This document shows, one piece after another, positions 38,359 to 47,799 of a stretch of DNA of 64,000 nt. Source of the stretch: Novosphingobium nitrogenifigens DSM 19370 (GTDB taxonomy: Bacteria > Pseudomonadota > Alphaproteobacteria > Sphingomonadales > Sphingomonadaceae). The position numbers were made by a program, and so were the translations under genes. The stretch covers positions 656,698 through 720,697 of the forward strand of contig NZ_GL876933.1 in assembly GCF_000192575.1 (NCBI RefSeq). Reading direction: 5' to 3'. The notes under the pieces were generated by a model that worked only from the letters and a program-made list of their open reading frames with translations, was not told the origin of the DNA and searched no databases. Each line of letters opens with the position of its first letter. Position 1 is the stretch's first letter.

Positions 38359-39108
38359 ATGTCGCTTCTTTCCATCACCGACCTTGCCAACGAAGTCGCG
38401 GGTAAGCCCATTCTCAAGGGCCTGTCGCTTTCGATCGGAGCGGGCGAAATCCACGCCATCATGGGGCCCAACGGCGCGGGCAAGTCGACGCTTGCCTATA
38501 CGCTCGGCGGCCGTCCCGGCTATGAAGTGACCGGCGGCAGCGTCACTTTCGCGGGCGAGGACCTGCTGGCGATGGAACCGCACGAACGCGCGGCGGCGGG
38601 CCTGTTCCTCGGGTTCCAGTACCCGGTCGAGATCCCCGGCGTGTCCACGGTGCAGTTCCTGCGCGAGGCACTCAACGCACAGCGCAAGACGCGCGGCGAA
38701 GAGCCCCTGTCGGGCGGCGCTTTCCTGAAACTGGCGCGCGAAAAGGCCGCCTTGCTGAAACTCGATCCCGAAATGCTCAAGCGTCCGGTCAACGTCGGCT
38801 TTTCCGGCGGCGAGAAGAAGCGCGCGGAAATGGTGCAGATGGGCGTGCTCGATCCCAAGTTCGCCATTCTCGACGAAACCGATTCCGGCCTCGACATCGA
38901 CGCGCTGCGGATCGTGGGCGAAGGGATCAACGCGATCATGCGCAAGCCGGACAAGGCGGTGCTGCTGATCACGCACTACCAGCGCCTGCTCGACTATGTG
39001 AAGCCGGACTTCGTCCATGTCCTCGCTGCCGGGCGCATCGTTCGCTCGGGCGGTCCGGAACTGGCGCTCGAACTGGAAGAACAGGGGTACGAGGCGGTCG
39101 TCGCATGA
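38359..39108 (+). CDS. sufC: Fe-S cluster assembly ATPase SufC
   Basis: The ABC-type ATPase of the SufBCD complex. The 249-residue protein has Walker A GPNGAGKST, the SufC-typical GLFLGFQYPVEIPGV, the signature FSGGEKKRAEM, Walker B FAILDETDSGLDIDALR and LLITHYQRLLDYVKPDFVHVL. Length is standard. Its stop overlaps the sufD start by 4 bp. Confidence 0.97.
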   Translation: MSLLSITDLANEVAGKPILKGLSLSIGAGEIHAIMGPNGAGKSTLAYTLGGRPGYEVTGGSVTFAGEDLLAMEPHERAAAGLFLGFQYPVEIPGVSTVQFLREALNAQRKTRGEEPLSGGAFLKLAREKAALLKLDPEMLKRPVNVGFSGGEKKRAEMVQMGVLDPKFAILDETDSGLDIDALRIVGEGINAIMRKPDKAVLLITHYQRLLDYVKPDFVHVLAAGRIVRSGGPELALELEEQGYEAVVA

Positions 39109-39842
39109 GCGAGCTGGCAACTCTTCCCACCCGGCATGAAGAGGACTGGCGCTATGCCGACCTCGCCGCGCTCGAAACCGTCTGGCCGGTCGCGACCGAG
39201 ACGCTGACGCTTGCTCCGGGCGAGCAGGCGACGCGGACGCTGGTTCTCGACGGGGACAGTGCCGTCGTGCGCGATCTGGCGGTGACGCTGGGCGCAGGGG
39301 CGGAATTCGACTTGCGCGTGCTTAATGCGGGCAAGGCCTATGGCCGCCTGTCGGTGCGGGTCGTGCTGGCGAAAGGCGCGCAGTTCCGCTTTGGCGCGGC
39401 GCAAGTCGCAGGCGGCGAACAGACGGTCGAGATCGTGACCGAAGTCGTCCATGCCGAGCCCGACGCGGTCTCGAACCAGATCGTGCGACAGGTCCTGGGC
39501 GGACGGGCGACCGGCAATTACCTCGGCCGCGTGCTGGTCGAACGCGGAGCCATCGGCACCGATGGTTCGCAGTCGGTGCGCGCCATGCTGCTCGATCGCA
39601 CGGCGACCGCCAATGCCCGGCCCGAGCTTGAGATCTATGCCGACGACGTCAAGTGCGCGCACGGCTGCGCCATCGGCGAACTCGACAGGGAAGGGCTGTT
39701 CTATCTTGCCAGCCGCGGGCTTCCGCCTGCTGCTGCCAAGGCCCTGATGCTTCAGGCGTTCCTGTCCGAAGCCTTTGCCGGGGCGCCGGACGAGGAAACG
39801 CTGACCGCAGCGGCCCTGGCCGCGCTGGAGGACGTGCTGTGA
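39105..39842 (+). CDS. sufD: Fe-S cluster assembly protein SufD, short form
   Basis: SufD partners SufB and SufC. At 245 residues it is much shorter than the about 420-residue E. coli protein. The N-terminal helical domain is largely missing (it opens MSELATLPTRHEEDWRYADL), while the beta-helix core is kept, including ARPELEIYADDVKCAHGCAIGELDREGLFYLASRGL, where the conserved Cys-His stands. The C-terminal helix ALMLQAFLSEAF is present. It overlaps sufC by ATGA and sufS by GTGA. Identity is secure from sequence and position. Confidence 0.93.
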   Translation: MSELATLPTRHEEDWRYADLAALETVWPVATETLTLAPGEQATRTLVLDGDSAVVRDLAVTLGAGAEFDLRVLNAGKAYGRLSVRVVLAKGAQFRFGAAQVAGGEQTVEIVTEVVHAEPDAVSNQIVRQVLGGRATGNYLGRVLVERGAIGTDGSQSVRAMLLDRTATANARPELEIYADDVKCAHGCAIGELDREGLFYLASRGLPPAAAKALMLQAFLSEAFAGAPDEETLTAAALAALEDVL

Positions 39843-41056
39843 CCGATACCGCAACCCTTTCGCGCAGTGCGGAGGCCTTTCCCGGCCTGCGCACGCGCGA
39901 CGGCAGCCGCTGGCACTATCTCGACAGTGCCGCGACGGCACAGAAGCCGCAGGATGTGATCGATGCGACGGTCCGCGCCATGGGCGCCGACTATGCGACG
40001 GTCCATCGCGGGGTCTACAGCCGTTCGGCGGACATGACGCTCGCGTTCGAAGCGGCCCGGCGCAATGTCGCGGCGCTGATCGGCGGACAGGAAAACGAAC
40101 TGGTCTTCACGCGCGGCGCGACCGAGGCGATCAACCTCGTCGCGCAGAGCTGGGGCCTTGCGAATCTGGAACCGGGCGACCGCATCCTGCTTTCGCAGCT
40201 CGAGCACCATTCGAACATCGTGCCCTGGCAGCTGATCCGCGAGCGGACCGGTCTTGTCATCGACGTCTGCCCGCTGACGGCGGATGGCCGGATCGACCTC
40301 GACGCGGCGGAACGGATGCTGACCCCCGCGCACAAGCTGGTCGCCTTTGCCCACGTGTCGAACGTGCTGGGCAGCGTGCTCGACGTGAACCGCGCGGTGG
40401 CGCTCGCGCATGGCGTCGGCGCAAAGATCCTGATCGACGGATGCCAGGCGGTTGCCCGCCTGCCGGTCGATGTCGCGGCGATGGGCTGCGACTTCTACGC
40501 CTTGTCCGCACACAAGCTCTATGGGCCGACCGGGATCGGCGCGCTCTGGGCGCGGAGCGAACTGCTCGATGCCATGCCGCCGTGGCAGGGCGGCGGGTCG
40601 ATGATCGACCGGGTGACGTTCGAACGCACCACCTGGGCCCCGGCGCCGCAGCGGTTCGAGGCCGGAACGCCGGCCATCGTCGAGGCGATCGGTTTTGCCG
40701 CGGCTGCCGATTATGTCCGCAAGGCGGGGCTTGCCGCCATTCACGCGCATGAAGCCGCTCTGGTGGTCAAGGCGCGCGCCGAACTCGGGCGGATCAATGC
40801 CGTGCGCCTGTTCGGGCCGGAAGAAAGTGCCGGGATCGTCAGCTTTGCGCTCGAAGGGGTCCACCCCCACGATCTGGGCACCATTCTCGACGAGGAAAAC
40901 GTGGCGATCCGCGCCGGGCATCATTGCGCGCAGCCTTTGATGGATCATCTCGGCGTGCCCGCCACTGCCCGCGCCAGTTTCGGCATTTACAGTGATGAAA
41001 GCGATATTGCCGCGCTGGTGCGCGGGATCGAGCGAACCCTGAGGATTTTCGCATGA
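39839..41056 (+). CDS. sufS: Cysteine desulfurase SufS
   Basis: PLP-dependent enzyme that takes sulfur from cysteine for cluster assembly. The 405-residue product uses a GTG start overlapping the sufD stop (GTGA), which gives the standard N-terminus before FPGLRTRDGSRWHYLDSAATAQKP. The PLP Lys is K226 in ALSAHKLYGPTG and the persulfide Cys is C363 in RAGHHCAQP, the group II (SufS) pattern. SufS usually needs SufE or SufU; neither is in this operon. A longer open frame upstream inside sufD is ignored. Confidence 0.96.
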   Translation: MTDTATLSRSAEAFPGLRTRDGSRWHYLDSAATAQKPQDVIDATVRAMGADYATVHRGVYSRSADMTLAFEAARRNVAALIGGQENELVFTRGATEAINLVAQSWGLANLEPGDRILLSQLEHHSNIVPWQLIRERTGLVIDVCPLTADGRIDLDAAERMLTPAHKLVAFAHVSNVLGSVLDVNRAVALAHGVGAKILIDGCQAVARLPVDVAAMGCDFYALSAHKLYGPTGIGALWARSELLDAMPPWQGGGSMIDRVTFERTTWAPAPQRFEAGTPAIVEAIGFAAAADYVRKAGLAAIHAHEAALVVKARAELGRINAVRLFGPEESAGIVSFALEGVHPHDLGTILDEENVAIRAGHHCAQPLMDHLGVPATARASFGIYSDESDIAALVRGIERTLRIFA

Positions 41057-41541
41057 ACGAAGAACCCAAGTTCACTGTCGAGGAAGTGGACAGCGTCGCT
41101 GCTCCCCGCCGCGCGGTGGTCGAAGACGCGGTCGAAACCCCCGTCGAGACGGCAGCCGAAAAGCTGGAACGCAAGCGCGACTACCTTGAGGGTTTCCTGT
41201 CCGTGAAGCCCGAAGGCGTTGCCCCCGGTGAACCGGGCGGCGACATCTATGAAGGTGTGATCGACGCCCTGCGCGAGATTTTCGACCCCGAAATCCCGGT
41301 CAACATCTATGACCTCGGGCTGATCTATGGTGTCGAGATCGACGGCGAGGGCCATGCCGTGGTAACGATGACGCTGACCACGCCGCATTGTCCGGTTGCC
41401 GAATCGATGCCGGGTGAAGTCGAATTGCGCGTCGGTGCCGTGCCTGGCGTGCGCGATGCTGAAGTCAATCTCGTCTGGGATCCGCCGTGGGACCCCCAGA
41501 AGATGAGCGACGAGGCCAAGCTCGAACTCGGCATGCTCTGA
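41053..41541 (+). CDS. sufT: SUF system MIP18-family protein SufT
   Basis: A 162-residue protein with the MIP18/DUF59 domain at about 65-150: IYEGVIDALREIFDPEIPVNIYDLGLIYGVEID and TTPHCPVAESMPGEVELRV, with the conserved Cys in HCPV. SufT helps Fe-S protein maturation. It has an N-terminal acidic extension (about 1-60). The ATG overlaps the sufS stop (ATGA). Confidence 0.93.
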   Translation: MNEEPKFTVEEVDSVAAPRRAVVEDAVETPVETAAEKLERKRDYLEGFLSVKPEGVAPGEPGGDIYEGVIDALREIFDPEIPVNIYDLGLIYGVEIDGEGHAVVTMTLTTPHCPVAESMPGEVELRVGAVPGVRDAEVNLVWDPPWDPQKMSDEAKLELGML

Positions 41542-41569
41542 CAATCCCCTGATCCGAACGGAACCGCCC

Positions 41570-41938
41570 ATGGTCACCATCACTCGCCAGCGTCCCGCCC
41601 GCGAACGTCCCGCCGCCGTCATCCTGACCGATAGCGCCAAGGCGCGCATTGCGACCCTGATGGCCAGCGCGCCGGAAGGCTCGATCGGCGTCAAGCTGTC
41701 GACCCCGCGCCGTGGATGTTCGGGTCTTGCCTATTCGGTCGACTATGTGACGTCGGCCAGCCCTCTCGATGAAAAGATCGACACGCCCGGGGGCGTGCTG
41801 TTCATCGACGGCGGTTCGGTGCTCTATCTCGTCGGCAGCACGATGGATTGGCGCGAGGACGACTTTCAGGCCGGGTTCGTATTCACCAATCCCAATGCCA
41901 AGGGCACTTGCGGATGCGGTGAGAGCTTTACCGTCTGA
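41570..41938 (+). CDS. sufA: SufA/IscA/ErpA family Fe-S carrier
   Basis: A-type carrier that delivers clusters to apoproteins. The 122-residue protein has the three conserved cysteines, C50 in RRGCSGLAY and C114/C116 in GTCGCGESF, in the CxnCxC arrangement. It is the last SUF gene, 28 bp after sufT. Which A-type paralogue it equals is uncertain; the symbol reflects operon context. Confidence 0.9.
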   Translation: MVTITRQRPARERPAAVILTDSAKARIATLMASAPEGSIGVKLSTPRRGCSGLAYSVDYVTSASPLDEKIDTPGGVLFIDGGSVLYLVGSTMDWREDDFQAGFVFTNPNAKGTCGCGESFTV

Positions 41939-41945
41939 TCTCCTA

Positions 41946-41976
41946 GGCCTGCGGCGAGCGTGTTTCGCCGCAGGCC
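41946..41976. terminator. Perfect 12-bp hairpin with 7-nt loop after the SUF operon
   Basis: GGCCTGCGGCGA / TCGCCGCAGGCC with loop GCGTGTT, in the gap between convergent sufA and the PilZ gene. There is no U-tract on either side. Confidence 0.55.
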
Positions 41977-41994
41977 GTGCTCTGAGAGCCGGGA

Positions 41995-42396
41995 TCACGC
42001 CATCGCGACGGCAATCCCGCTGCCCCCGCCATCAAGCACTGCGTCGATCAGCGGGGCGGGCAGGCTGCGGGTGAATTCGAGACCGACCCGCCGATTTTCG
42101 TTCCAACGTACGATCGCGCGGATTTCGCAGGCGGTTTCCCTATCGAGGTTGGCCAAATCGAGGCAGGCCAGCCTCAACGTGACGAACTGACCGGGACGCA
42201 ACCCGGACGGAGCGGCAAAGGCAAGGCAACACCCGAGCATCGAGATGTCCACCAGACGGATGTCCGGGGAGGGCGATGCCTCTGCTTGAGGCGTGAAGCG
42301 GCGATCGCGGCGACGGTCGTCCTCGCCGGTGGAGACACGATGCCCGCGTCCGAACACAGGGTGGGGGACCAGGGGGCTCGGCGCGATTGTGGGCAT
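41995..42396 (-). CDS. PilZ domain protein
   Basis: A 133-residue protein with a PilZ-like domain: the RRDRRF segment (about 28-33) gives the RxxxR c-di-GMP motif, and VDISMLGCCLAF gives the D/NxSxxG motif. The closing strand IVRWNENRRVGLEFT is typical. It probably binds c-di-GMP. The gene lies 14 bp after an unknown protein gene on the same strand and is likely its operon partner. Confidence 0.85.
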   Translation of the reverse strand: MPTIAPSPLVPHPVFGRGHRVSTGEDDRRRDRRFTPQAEASPSPDIRLVDISMLGCCLAFAAPSGLRPGQFVTLRLACLDLANLDRETACEIRAIVRWNENRRVGLEFTRSLPAPLIDAVLDGGGSGIAVAMA

Positions 42397-42410
42397 GATC
42401 AGATCCCGTG

Positions 42411-43397
42411 TCAGATCCGGGGCGCGGGCTGCTCGTGCAGGAACGCGATCAGCGCCTGTTCAAGCGCATCGATCCGTCCATCCTGTCCGGTGCGATCATT
42501 GAGCCATTGCTGCTCGGCGCCGGTGACGACGAAATCGGCGCGTTCTTCGGCAACCCGGTCGCGCTTGGGCAGCCCTTTGCGCCCGAAACCGCTGCCACGA
42601 GCGGTGGAGATCAGGCCTTGCGGGCTGGATCGCACCATTTTCCCGAGAAACCCGCGCACGCCGCCGCCGCGCTGGGCCAGAAATTCGGTGTGGGCCAGTT
42701 CCTCTTCGGGTGTGGGCATCGATTGACCCTGCCACCCCTGGAGATAGTTGGCGACGCCCTGGACGAAGAGGGCTTCCCACTCCGGCGCATTCGCGGCGCC
42801 GAGCGTCGCGTCTTTCAGGCGGAACAGCAGGTCGGCTTCCTCGGCGCTGACCCGCGCCGGGCCGTTGCTTGCCGGGGCAAAGATCACGCGCCGAATGATC
42901 GCGCATTCCGTGGTGGTGATCCGCCCGGCGGCAAAGCGGTCGTCCTCCGGCTCGCCGTCTTCGCGGGTCGGGCCGAGCCCGGCAACCACCGCGCGTTCGA
43001 CTTGCGCGAGGATGAAATCCTTGAGGCGAAGCGGCGCGGAATCCATCCGTTCGATGAGGTAGACCAGAAGTTCGAGATCGGCAGTCGACTCGATGCGCCC
43101 GTCATGCTCGATCCGCAGGAGCAGCCAGTCGGCCTGCGCGTCGGACAAGTGGCCGCGCGGATGGCTCGTCGTCATCAGGAATTCGGTGAGGGCCTCGACG
43201 AAGAAGCGGGTCCATTCTGCGCTCGGACGCCGGATACGATCGTTGAGTGCGAGAATCTCGTCGGCCCGCTCCGCCGTGACGTTGCCCTGGCTCCAGACCG
43301 CACGACGCAGAACTGCGACGGTGTCGTCGGCAATCGCGTCCCCGGTCATGCCGTGCCGGGCGATGTCGGCCAAAGCTGTCGTCGTGCGCGAAGTCAT
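42411..43397 (-). CDS. Hypothetical protein with an internal repeat
   Basis: A 328-residue, acidic, probably cytoplasmic protein. Two segments look alike: ADEILALNDRIRRPSAEWTRFFVEAL with TEFLM after it (about residues 46-75), and EADLLFRLKDATLGAANAPEWEALFVQG with VANYLQ (about 187-220). This suggests a duplicated helical unit. DGRIESTADLELLVYLIERMD follows the first repeat. No signal peptide or membrane segment. The start at 43397 has GGGGG about 5 nt upstream, preferred to an ATG 11 codons earlier. Family not recognised; it is paired with the PilZ gene. Confidence 0.75.
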   Translation of the reverse strand: MTSRTTTALADIARHGMTGDAIADDTVAVLRRAVWSQGNVTAERADEILALNDRIRRPSAEWTRFFVEALTEFLMTTSHPRGHLSDAQADWLLLRIEHDGRIESTADLELLVYLIERMDSAPLRLKDFILAQVERAVVAGLGPTREDGEPEDDRFAAGRITTTECAIIRRVIFAPASNGPARVSAEEADLLFRLKDATLGAANAPEWEALFVQGVANYLQGWQGQSMPTPEEELAHTEFLAQRGGGVRGFLGKMVRSSPQGLISTARGSGFGRKGLPKRDRVAEERADFVVTGAEQQWLNDRTGQDGRIDALEQALIAFLHEQPAPRI

Positions 43398-43452
43398 TGG
43401 ATCCCCCTTACGTGGAATCCCATATCGCACGGGTTTGCTTAAGGCATGTTTA

Positions 43453-43491
43453 CGATGACGACCCGCGCGACGGCGGCGCGCGGGTCGTCAT
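43453..43491 (-). terminator. Perfect 16-bp hairpin with 7-nt loop after thrS
   Basis: GATGACGACCCGCGCG / CGCGCGGGTCGTCATC with loop ACGGCGG, 11 bp beyond the thrS stop codon. No U-tract. It probably ends thrS transcription or protects its mRNA 3' end. Confidence 0.55.
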
Positions 43492-43502
43492 CCCGTTCGG
43501 GA

Positions 43503-45494
43503 TCAGCGCAAGTCGGGCGCAGTCGCTTCACCCTTGATCAGGGCAATCGCTTCGGCGAGCGGCAGCACTTTCTGCTGCTGTTCGCCAAGGCGGCGAACCG
43601 CGACAGTGCCTTCCTCGGCTTCGCGCTTGCCCACCACCAGTAGGAAGGGAACCTTCTGCAGCGAGTGTTCGCGCACCTTGTAATTGATCTTCTCGTTGCG
43701 GGTGTCGGCTTCGACGCGGATGCCTGCCGCAGCCAGGGTCTGCACGGTTTCCTGCGCATAGCCGTCGGCGTCGGACACGATCGTTGCGACCACGGCCTGA
43801 ACCGGGGCCAGCCACACCGGCAGCTTGCCCGCGAAGTGTTCGATCAGGATGCCGATGAAGCGTTCGTACGAGCCGAAGATCGCGCGGTGCAGCATGACCG
43901 GGCGATGGCGTTCGCCGTCTTCGCCGATGTAGCTGGCATCGAGACGTTCGGGCAGGACGCGGTCCGACTGGATCGTGCCGACCTGCCAGGTACGGCCGAT
44001 TGCATCGGTGAGGTGCCATTCCAGCTTGGGCGCATAGAACGCGCCTTCGCCCGGCAGTTCTTCCCAGCCGTATTCGGGCGTGGCAAGGCCCGCTGCCGCG
44101 ACCGCATTGCGCAGTTCGGCTTCGGCCTGATCCCACATTTCATCGCTGCCGAAACGCTTTTCGGGGCGCAGCGCCAGCTTGATCGCGTACGTGAAGCCGA
44201 AGTCCTTGTAGATGCGGTCGGCCAGTTCGCAGAACGCGCGTACTTCCTCGACGATCTGGTCTTCGCGGCAGAAGATGTGGGCATCGTCCTGCGTGAACTG
44301 GCGCACGCGCATCAGGCCGTGCAGCGCGCCGTGCGGCTCGTTGCGGTGGCAGCAGCCGTTTTCATAGAAGCGCAGCGGCAGTTCGCGGTACGACTTGATC
44401 CCCTGGCGGAAGATCAGGACGTGCGCGGGGCAGTTCATCGGCTTGAGCGCCATCCAGGCCGCATCGTCCGACACGAGCGGGCCTTCGTCCTCGACATTGG
44501 GCACTTCGTCGGGGATCACGAACATGTTCTCGCGGTACTTGCCCCAGTGACCCGAGGCTTCCCACTGGCGGGCGTCCATGACCTGCGGGGTCTTCACTTC
44601 GCGATAGCCCGCCCCGTCGATGGCGCGGCGCATATAGGCTTCGAGTTCGCGCCAGATGCGATAGCCCTTGGGGTGCCAGAACACCGAGCCATGCGCTTCG
44701 GCCTGAAGATGGAACAGGTCCATTTCCTGGCCGAGCTTGCGGTGGTCGCGCTTGGCGGCTTCTTCGAGCCGGGTCAGATGCGCGTCGAGCTGCTTCTTGT
44801 TGAGCCAGCCGGTGCCATAGATGCGGCTGAGCATCGCGTTGTTCTGGTCGCCGCGCCAATAGGCGCCCGACACGCGCGTCAGCTTGAAGGCCGCAGGATC
44901 GAGCTTGCCGGTCGAGGCAAGGTGCGGCCCGCGGCACATGTCGAACCAGTCGCTGCCCGACCAGTAGACGGTCAGTTCCTCGCCTTCGGGCAGTTCGGCG
45001 GCCCACTGCGCCTTGAACGTCTCGCCTGCCGCTTCCCAGCGGGCGATGAGATCGGCGCGCGTCCACGCTTCGCGGCGCAGCGGCTTGTCGGCGGCGATGA
45101 TCTCGCGCATCTTCGCCTCGATCACCGGCAGGTCCTCTTCGGTGAAGGGGCGCTCGGCGGGGGCGAAGTCGTAATAGAACCCGTCGTCCGTTGCCGGGCC
45201 GAAAGTGATCTGCGTGCCGGGGAACAGCGCCTGCACCGCTTCGGCCAGAACGTGGGCAAAGTCGTGGCGGACGAGTTCGAGCGCGTCGGCTTCGTCGCGG
45301 GCTGTCACCAGCGCGAGCGCGGCATCCCGGGTGAGCGGGCGAGTGATGTCGTAAAGCTCTCCATCGACGCGCGCACCGATGGCCGCCTTGGCAAGGCCCG
45401 GGCCGATCGCGGCAGCAATCTCCGCCGGAGTAGTGCCGGGCGCCACTTCGCGCACGGAACCATCAGGCAGGGTGATCTTGAGCACTTCCGACAT
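43503..45494 (-). CDS. thrS: Threonyl-tRNA synthetase
   Basis: Class II synthetase charging tRNA-Thr. The 663-residue protein has an N-terminal TGS domain ([25 protein letters not shown]) and the editing domain with [11 protein letters not shown] and [10 protein letters not shown] (zinc-like editing motifs). The catalytic core includes [11 protein letters not shown] (active-site Cys), [25 protein letters not shown] and the anticodon-binding domain starting at [12 protein letters not shown]. The ATG at 45494 gives the standard length; a 62-codon extension upstream is ignored. Confidence 0.96.
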   Translation of the reverse strand: MSEVLKITLPDGSVREVAPGTTPAEIAAAIGPGLAKAAIGARVDGELYDITRPLTRDAALALVTARDEADALELVRHDFAHVLAEAVQALFPGTQITFGPATDDGFYYDFAPAERPFTEEDLPVIEAKMREIIAADKPLRREAWTRADLIARWEAAGETFKAQWAAELPEGEELTVYWSGSDWFDMCRGPHLASTGKLDPAAFKLTRVSGAYWRGDQNNAMLSRIYGTGWLNKKQLDAHLTRLEEAAKRDHRKLGQEMDLFHLQAEAHGSVFWHPKGYRIWRELEAYMRRAIDGAGYREVKTPQVMDARQWEASGHWGKYRENMFVIPDEVPNVEDEGPLVSDDAAWMALKPMNCPAHVLIFRQGIKSYRELPLRFYENGCCHRNEPHGALHGLMRVRQFTQDDAHIFCREDQIVEEVRAFCELADRIYKDFGFTYAIKLALRPEKRFGSDEMWDQAEAELRNAVAAAGLATPEYGWEELPGEGAFYAPKLEWHLTDAIGRTWQVGTIQSDRVLPERLDASYIGEDGERHRPVMLHRAIFGSYERFIGILIEHFAGKLPVWLAPVQAVVATIVSDADGYAQETVQTLAAAGIRVEADTRNEKINYKVREHSLQKVPFLLVVGKREAEEGTVAVRRLGEQQQKVLPLAEAIALIKGEATAPDLR

Positions 45495-45541
45495 TGTTGC
45501 AACTCTCTGATTGGACCCGCGGGAACCAAAGGGCGGGAGGC

Positions 45542-45564
45542 GGCCGCTTTGGCAGAAAGCGGCC
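45542..45564 (-). promoter_or_regulatory. Hairpin in the thrS leader
   Basis: A perfect 9-bp stem GGCCGCTTT / AAAGCGGCC with a 5-nt loop lies 48 nt upstream of the thrS ATG. It could end the upstream glycosyltransferase transcript (no U-tract) or act in the thrS leader; E. coli ThrRS represses its own mRNA through leader stem-loops. Confidence 0.35.
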
Positions 45565-45630
45565 AATTCCGAAAGGGGGGACAGCACCGGATCGGCCCGG
45601 TAGATCGGTAGGGTGGATCGATAGGGCGGA

Positions 45631-46935
45631 TCAGATCCGGGTGCGTTTCGCGGCGCGCATTTCGAGCCATTGTGCGACAACCCATGCCGCGATCATGCAG
45701 ACGAACGGCATGACCGGGTAATGAAAGCGCGATTGCCCGGAAAAGACGACCGCGATCGCGCTGGGATAGAGGGCTGCGACATGGGCGATGATCCACCAGT
45801 CGATCGCGGGCAATCCCGTTGCGCGCCGTCGGGCGAGAATCGCGAAGGGCGCCAGCACGAAGGCGCCGAGCAGCAGCCAGTAGAACGCCTGATTGACCGC
45901 GCGCAGGGCGAGAAAGGCACGGGGGGCCGCCTGCCATGCGGCTGAGCCGGTTTCATAGGCCCATTCGCCTTCGCCGTCCGGCCCCCACAGGCGCCAGAGT
46001 TTCATGGGGGCAAGCATGGCAAAGCGGGCCGGATGTGCGGCGATCCACGCTGTGCCCAGTCGTCGCGCTTCCCGGTCGCGGCCAAGTTCGTCGAGATCGG
46101 TGCGCGCTTCGAGTGCCCGCACCACCGGATCTTCGGGCGTATAGCCGCCGCGCGCGCTGTCGTTGTTGCCGGTGAGCAAGGTATAGCCCCCGTTGGTCGA
46201 GACCACGACCCATGCCCCCAGTTCGCGATGATTGCGCAAGGTCCAGGGCGCGATGGCAAGTCCGGCCACGCCCAGCACCAGCGCCGTGCGCCATGCAACG
46301 GGCAGGAACTGGCGCCGCATATCGCCGGTGCGCCACAGCGCGACAGCCATGATCGCCGGAACGATCACCAGCGTCTGCGCCTTGACCAGTGCCGCGAGCC
46401 CGAACACGAGCCCCGCCGCCACATTCGCGCGCCAGCCGTGACGGGCGACGAGCAACCAGATGCCGCTCAGGAACAGGGCCGTATAGACGACTTCGGTCAA
46501 GGCGAGCGGAACATAGAGGATGGCGTTGGGATAGATGGCGAACGCGAGCAGCCCGATCCGTGCTGCCAGTTCGGAGCCGCTCAGGCGCCGCCCGAGGTCG
46601 AGCACGAGCCAGGCCGACAGGGCCGCCGCAATCAGGTTGACGATGCCCACGGTCCAGATCGAGGCACCGAGCAGGCGAAAGGCGAGCGACAGGATCATCG
46701 GCCAGCCCACCGGCCAGAACGCCGTCGCCGCCCCGTGATTGTCGATATAACCCGCGCCTGTCGCCATCAGCGCCGCGCGGCTGAAATACCATTGCGCGTC
46801 GGACGTCGGCGTGACCGCGCAAAGCAGCATGGCTGCGCGCGGCACCATGAACAGCACGAACAAGGCGGGAAGCGCGCGGGGCTCCATCAGGAACGCGGTA
46901 AGTCTGGCGAAAAGACGGTCGAACATCGCGGGCAT
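45631..46935 (-). CDS. Family 39-like membrane glycosyltransferase
   Basis: A 434-residue multi-pass protein with 9-11 predicted membrane helices. The pattern after the first helix, [13 protein letters not shown], supplies the Asp typical of PMT/ArnT-type glycosyltransferases acting on polyprenyl-phosphate sugars. [11 protein letters not shown] and the middle periplasmic region ([16 protein letters not shown]) fit the family. Acceptor unknown. The ATG at 46935 ([10 protein letters not shown]) or 46926 may be the start. It lies upstream of thrS on the same strand and is divergent from the hydrolase gene. Confidence 0.8.
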   Translation of the reverse strand: MPAMFDRLFARLTAFLMEPRALPALFVLFMVPRAAMLLCAVTPTSDAQWYFSRAALMATGAGYIDNHGAATAFWPVGWPMILSLAFRLLGASIWTVGIVNLIAAALSAWLVLDLGRRLSGSELAARIGLLAFAIYPNAILYVPLALTEVVYTALFLSGIWLLVARHGWRANVAAGLVFGLAALVKAQTLVIVPAIMAVALWRTGDMRRQFLPVAWRTALVLGVAGLAIAPWTLRNHRELGAWVVVSTNGGYTLLTGNNDSARGGYTPEDPVVRALEARTDLDELGRDREARRLGTAWIAAHPARFAMLAPMKLWRLWGPDGEGEWAYETGSAAWQAAPRAFLALRAVNQAFYWLLLGAFVLAPFAILARRRATGLPAIDWWIIAHVAALYPSAIAVVFSGQSRFHYPVMPFVCMIAAWVVAQWLEMRAAKRTRI

Positions 46936-47028
46936 CTCTACACGACCCTGGGTTAAAAGCCGCGTAATGCTGTCGCGCCCGGGCAAAAGCCCCTTTCGCA
47001 AGGGCCCCGGGCGACCTAACAGGCGGTC

Positions 47029-47799
47029 ATGACATCGGACCTTGCCCCGCTTGCCCGCCTTGTCCCCGACGAAGGCCCGAGCCTTGCCTATCGTCTCCTG
47101 CCCGGAACCGGCCCGACTATCGTGTTCCTGCCCGGCTATATGTCGGACATGGCGGGCAGCAAGGCCGTCGCTGTGCTGGAATGGGCCGCCGCGCGGGGGC
47201 TGGGATGCCTGCTGCTCGACTATTCGGGATGCGGCAAGAGCGAGGGGACGTTCGCGCAAGGGACGCTTTCACGCTGGCGCGACGAAGTCGTGGCGCTGAT
47301 CGATCATTGCGGGCTCGATCGCGTGGTTCTGGCCGGATCGAGCATGGGTGGCTGGCTCATGCTGCTGATTGCCCGCGCGCTGGGCGATCGGGTGGCCGGA
47401 CTGGTCGGCATTGCCGCCGCGCCCGATTTCACCGACTGGGGCTATGACACCGCGCAAAAGGCCGCATTGGCAGCCGGGGACGTCGTATTCGAGGACAATC
47501 CCTATGGCCCCGCGCCGACCCCGACTTATCCCGGGTTCTGGGCCGATGGAGAGGGGCTGCGCCAGCTCGACGCGCCGATCCCCTTTGCCGGACCGGTGCG
47601 TTTGCTGCACGGACAGGCCGATCCGGACGTGCCCTGGGCGATTGCCCTGCGCCTTGCCGAAGCAATCGGTTCAGCCGATGTGCAGATCTACCTCGTCAAG
47701 GACGGCGATCATCGCCTGTCCCGTCCGGGGGACATCGCCCTTTTGCTGACGACATTGGCGGGGCTCTTGCCGGATGGGGCGCAAGGACAAGGTTCATGA
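47029..47799 (+). CDS. Alpha/beta hydrolase (ABHD10-like)
   Basis: A 256-residue serine hydrolase. The oxyanion region is TIVFLPGYMSDMAGSKA, the nucleophile S105 sits in AGSSMGGW, and H228 in KDGDHRLSRPGD is the catalytic His. The acid is probably an Asp in HGQADPDVPW. The LPGYMSDMxGxKA and DYSGCGKSEG segments resemble mitochondrial palmitoyl thioesterase ABHD10 and its bacterial relatives, so thioesterase or esterase activity is likely. No signal peptide. Its stop overlaps the next gene's ATG. Confidence 0.85.
   Translation: MTSDLAPLARLVPDEGPSLAYRLLPGTGPTIVFLPGYMSDMAGSKAVAVLEWAAARGLGCLLLDYSGCGKSEGTFAQGTLSRWRDEVVALIDHCGLDRVVLAGSSMGGWLMLLIARALGDRVAGLVGIAAAPDFTDWGYDTAQKAALAAGDVVFEDNPYGPAPTPTYPGFWADGEGLRQLDAPIPFAGPVRLLHGQADPDVPWAIALRLAEAIGSADVQIYLVKDGDHRLSRPGDIALLLTTLAGLLPDGAQGQGS

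Noticed and set aside
43665..45611. 648-codon plus-strand open frame opposite thrS
   Set aside because: It is the mirror frame of a well-conserved synthetase gene, with low-complexity Arg/Ala/Gly/Val translation.
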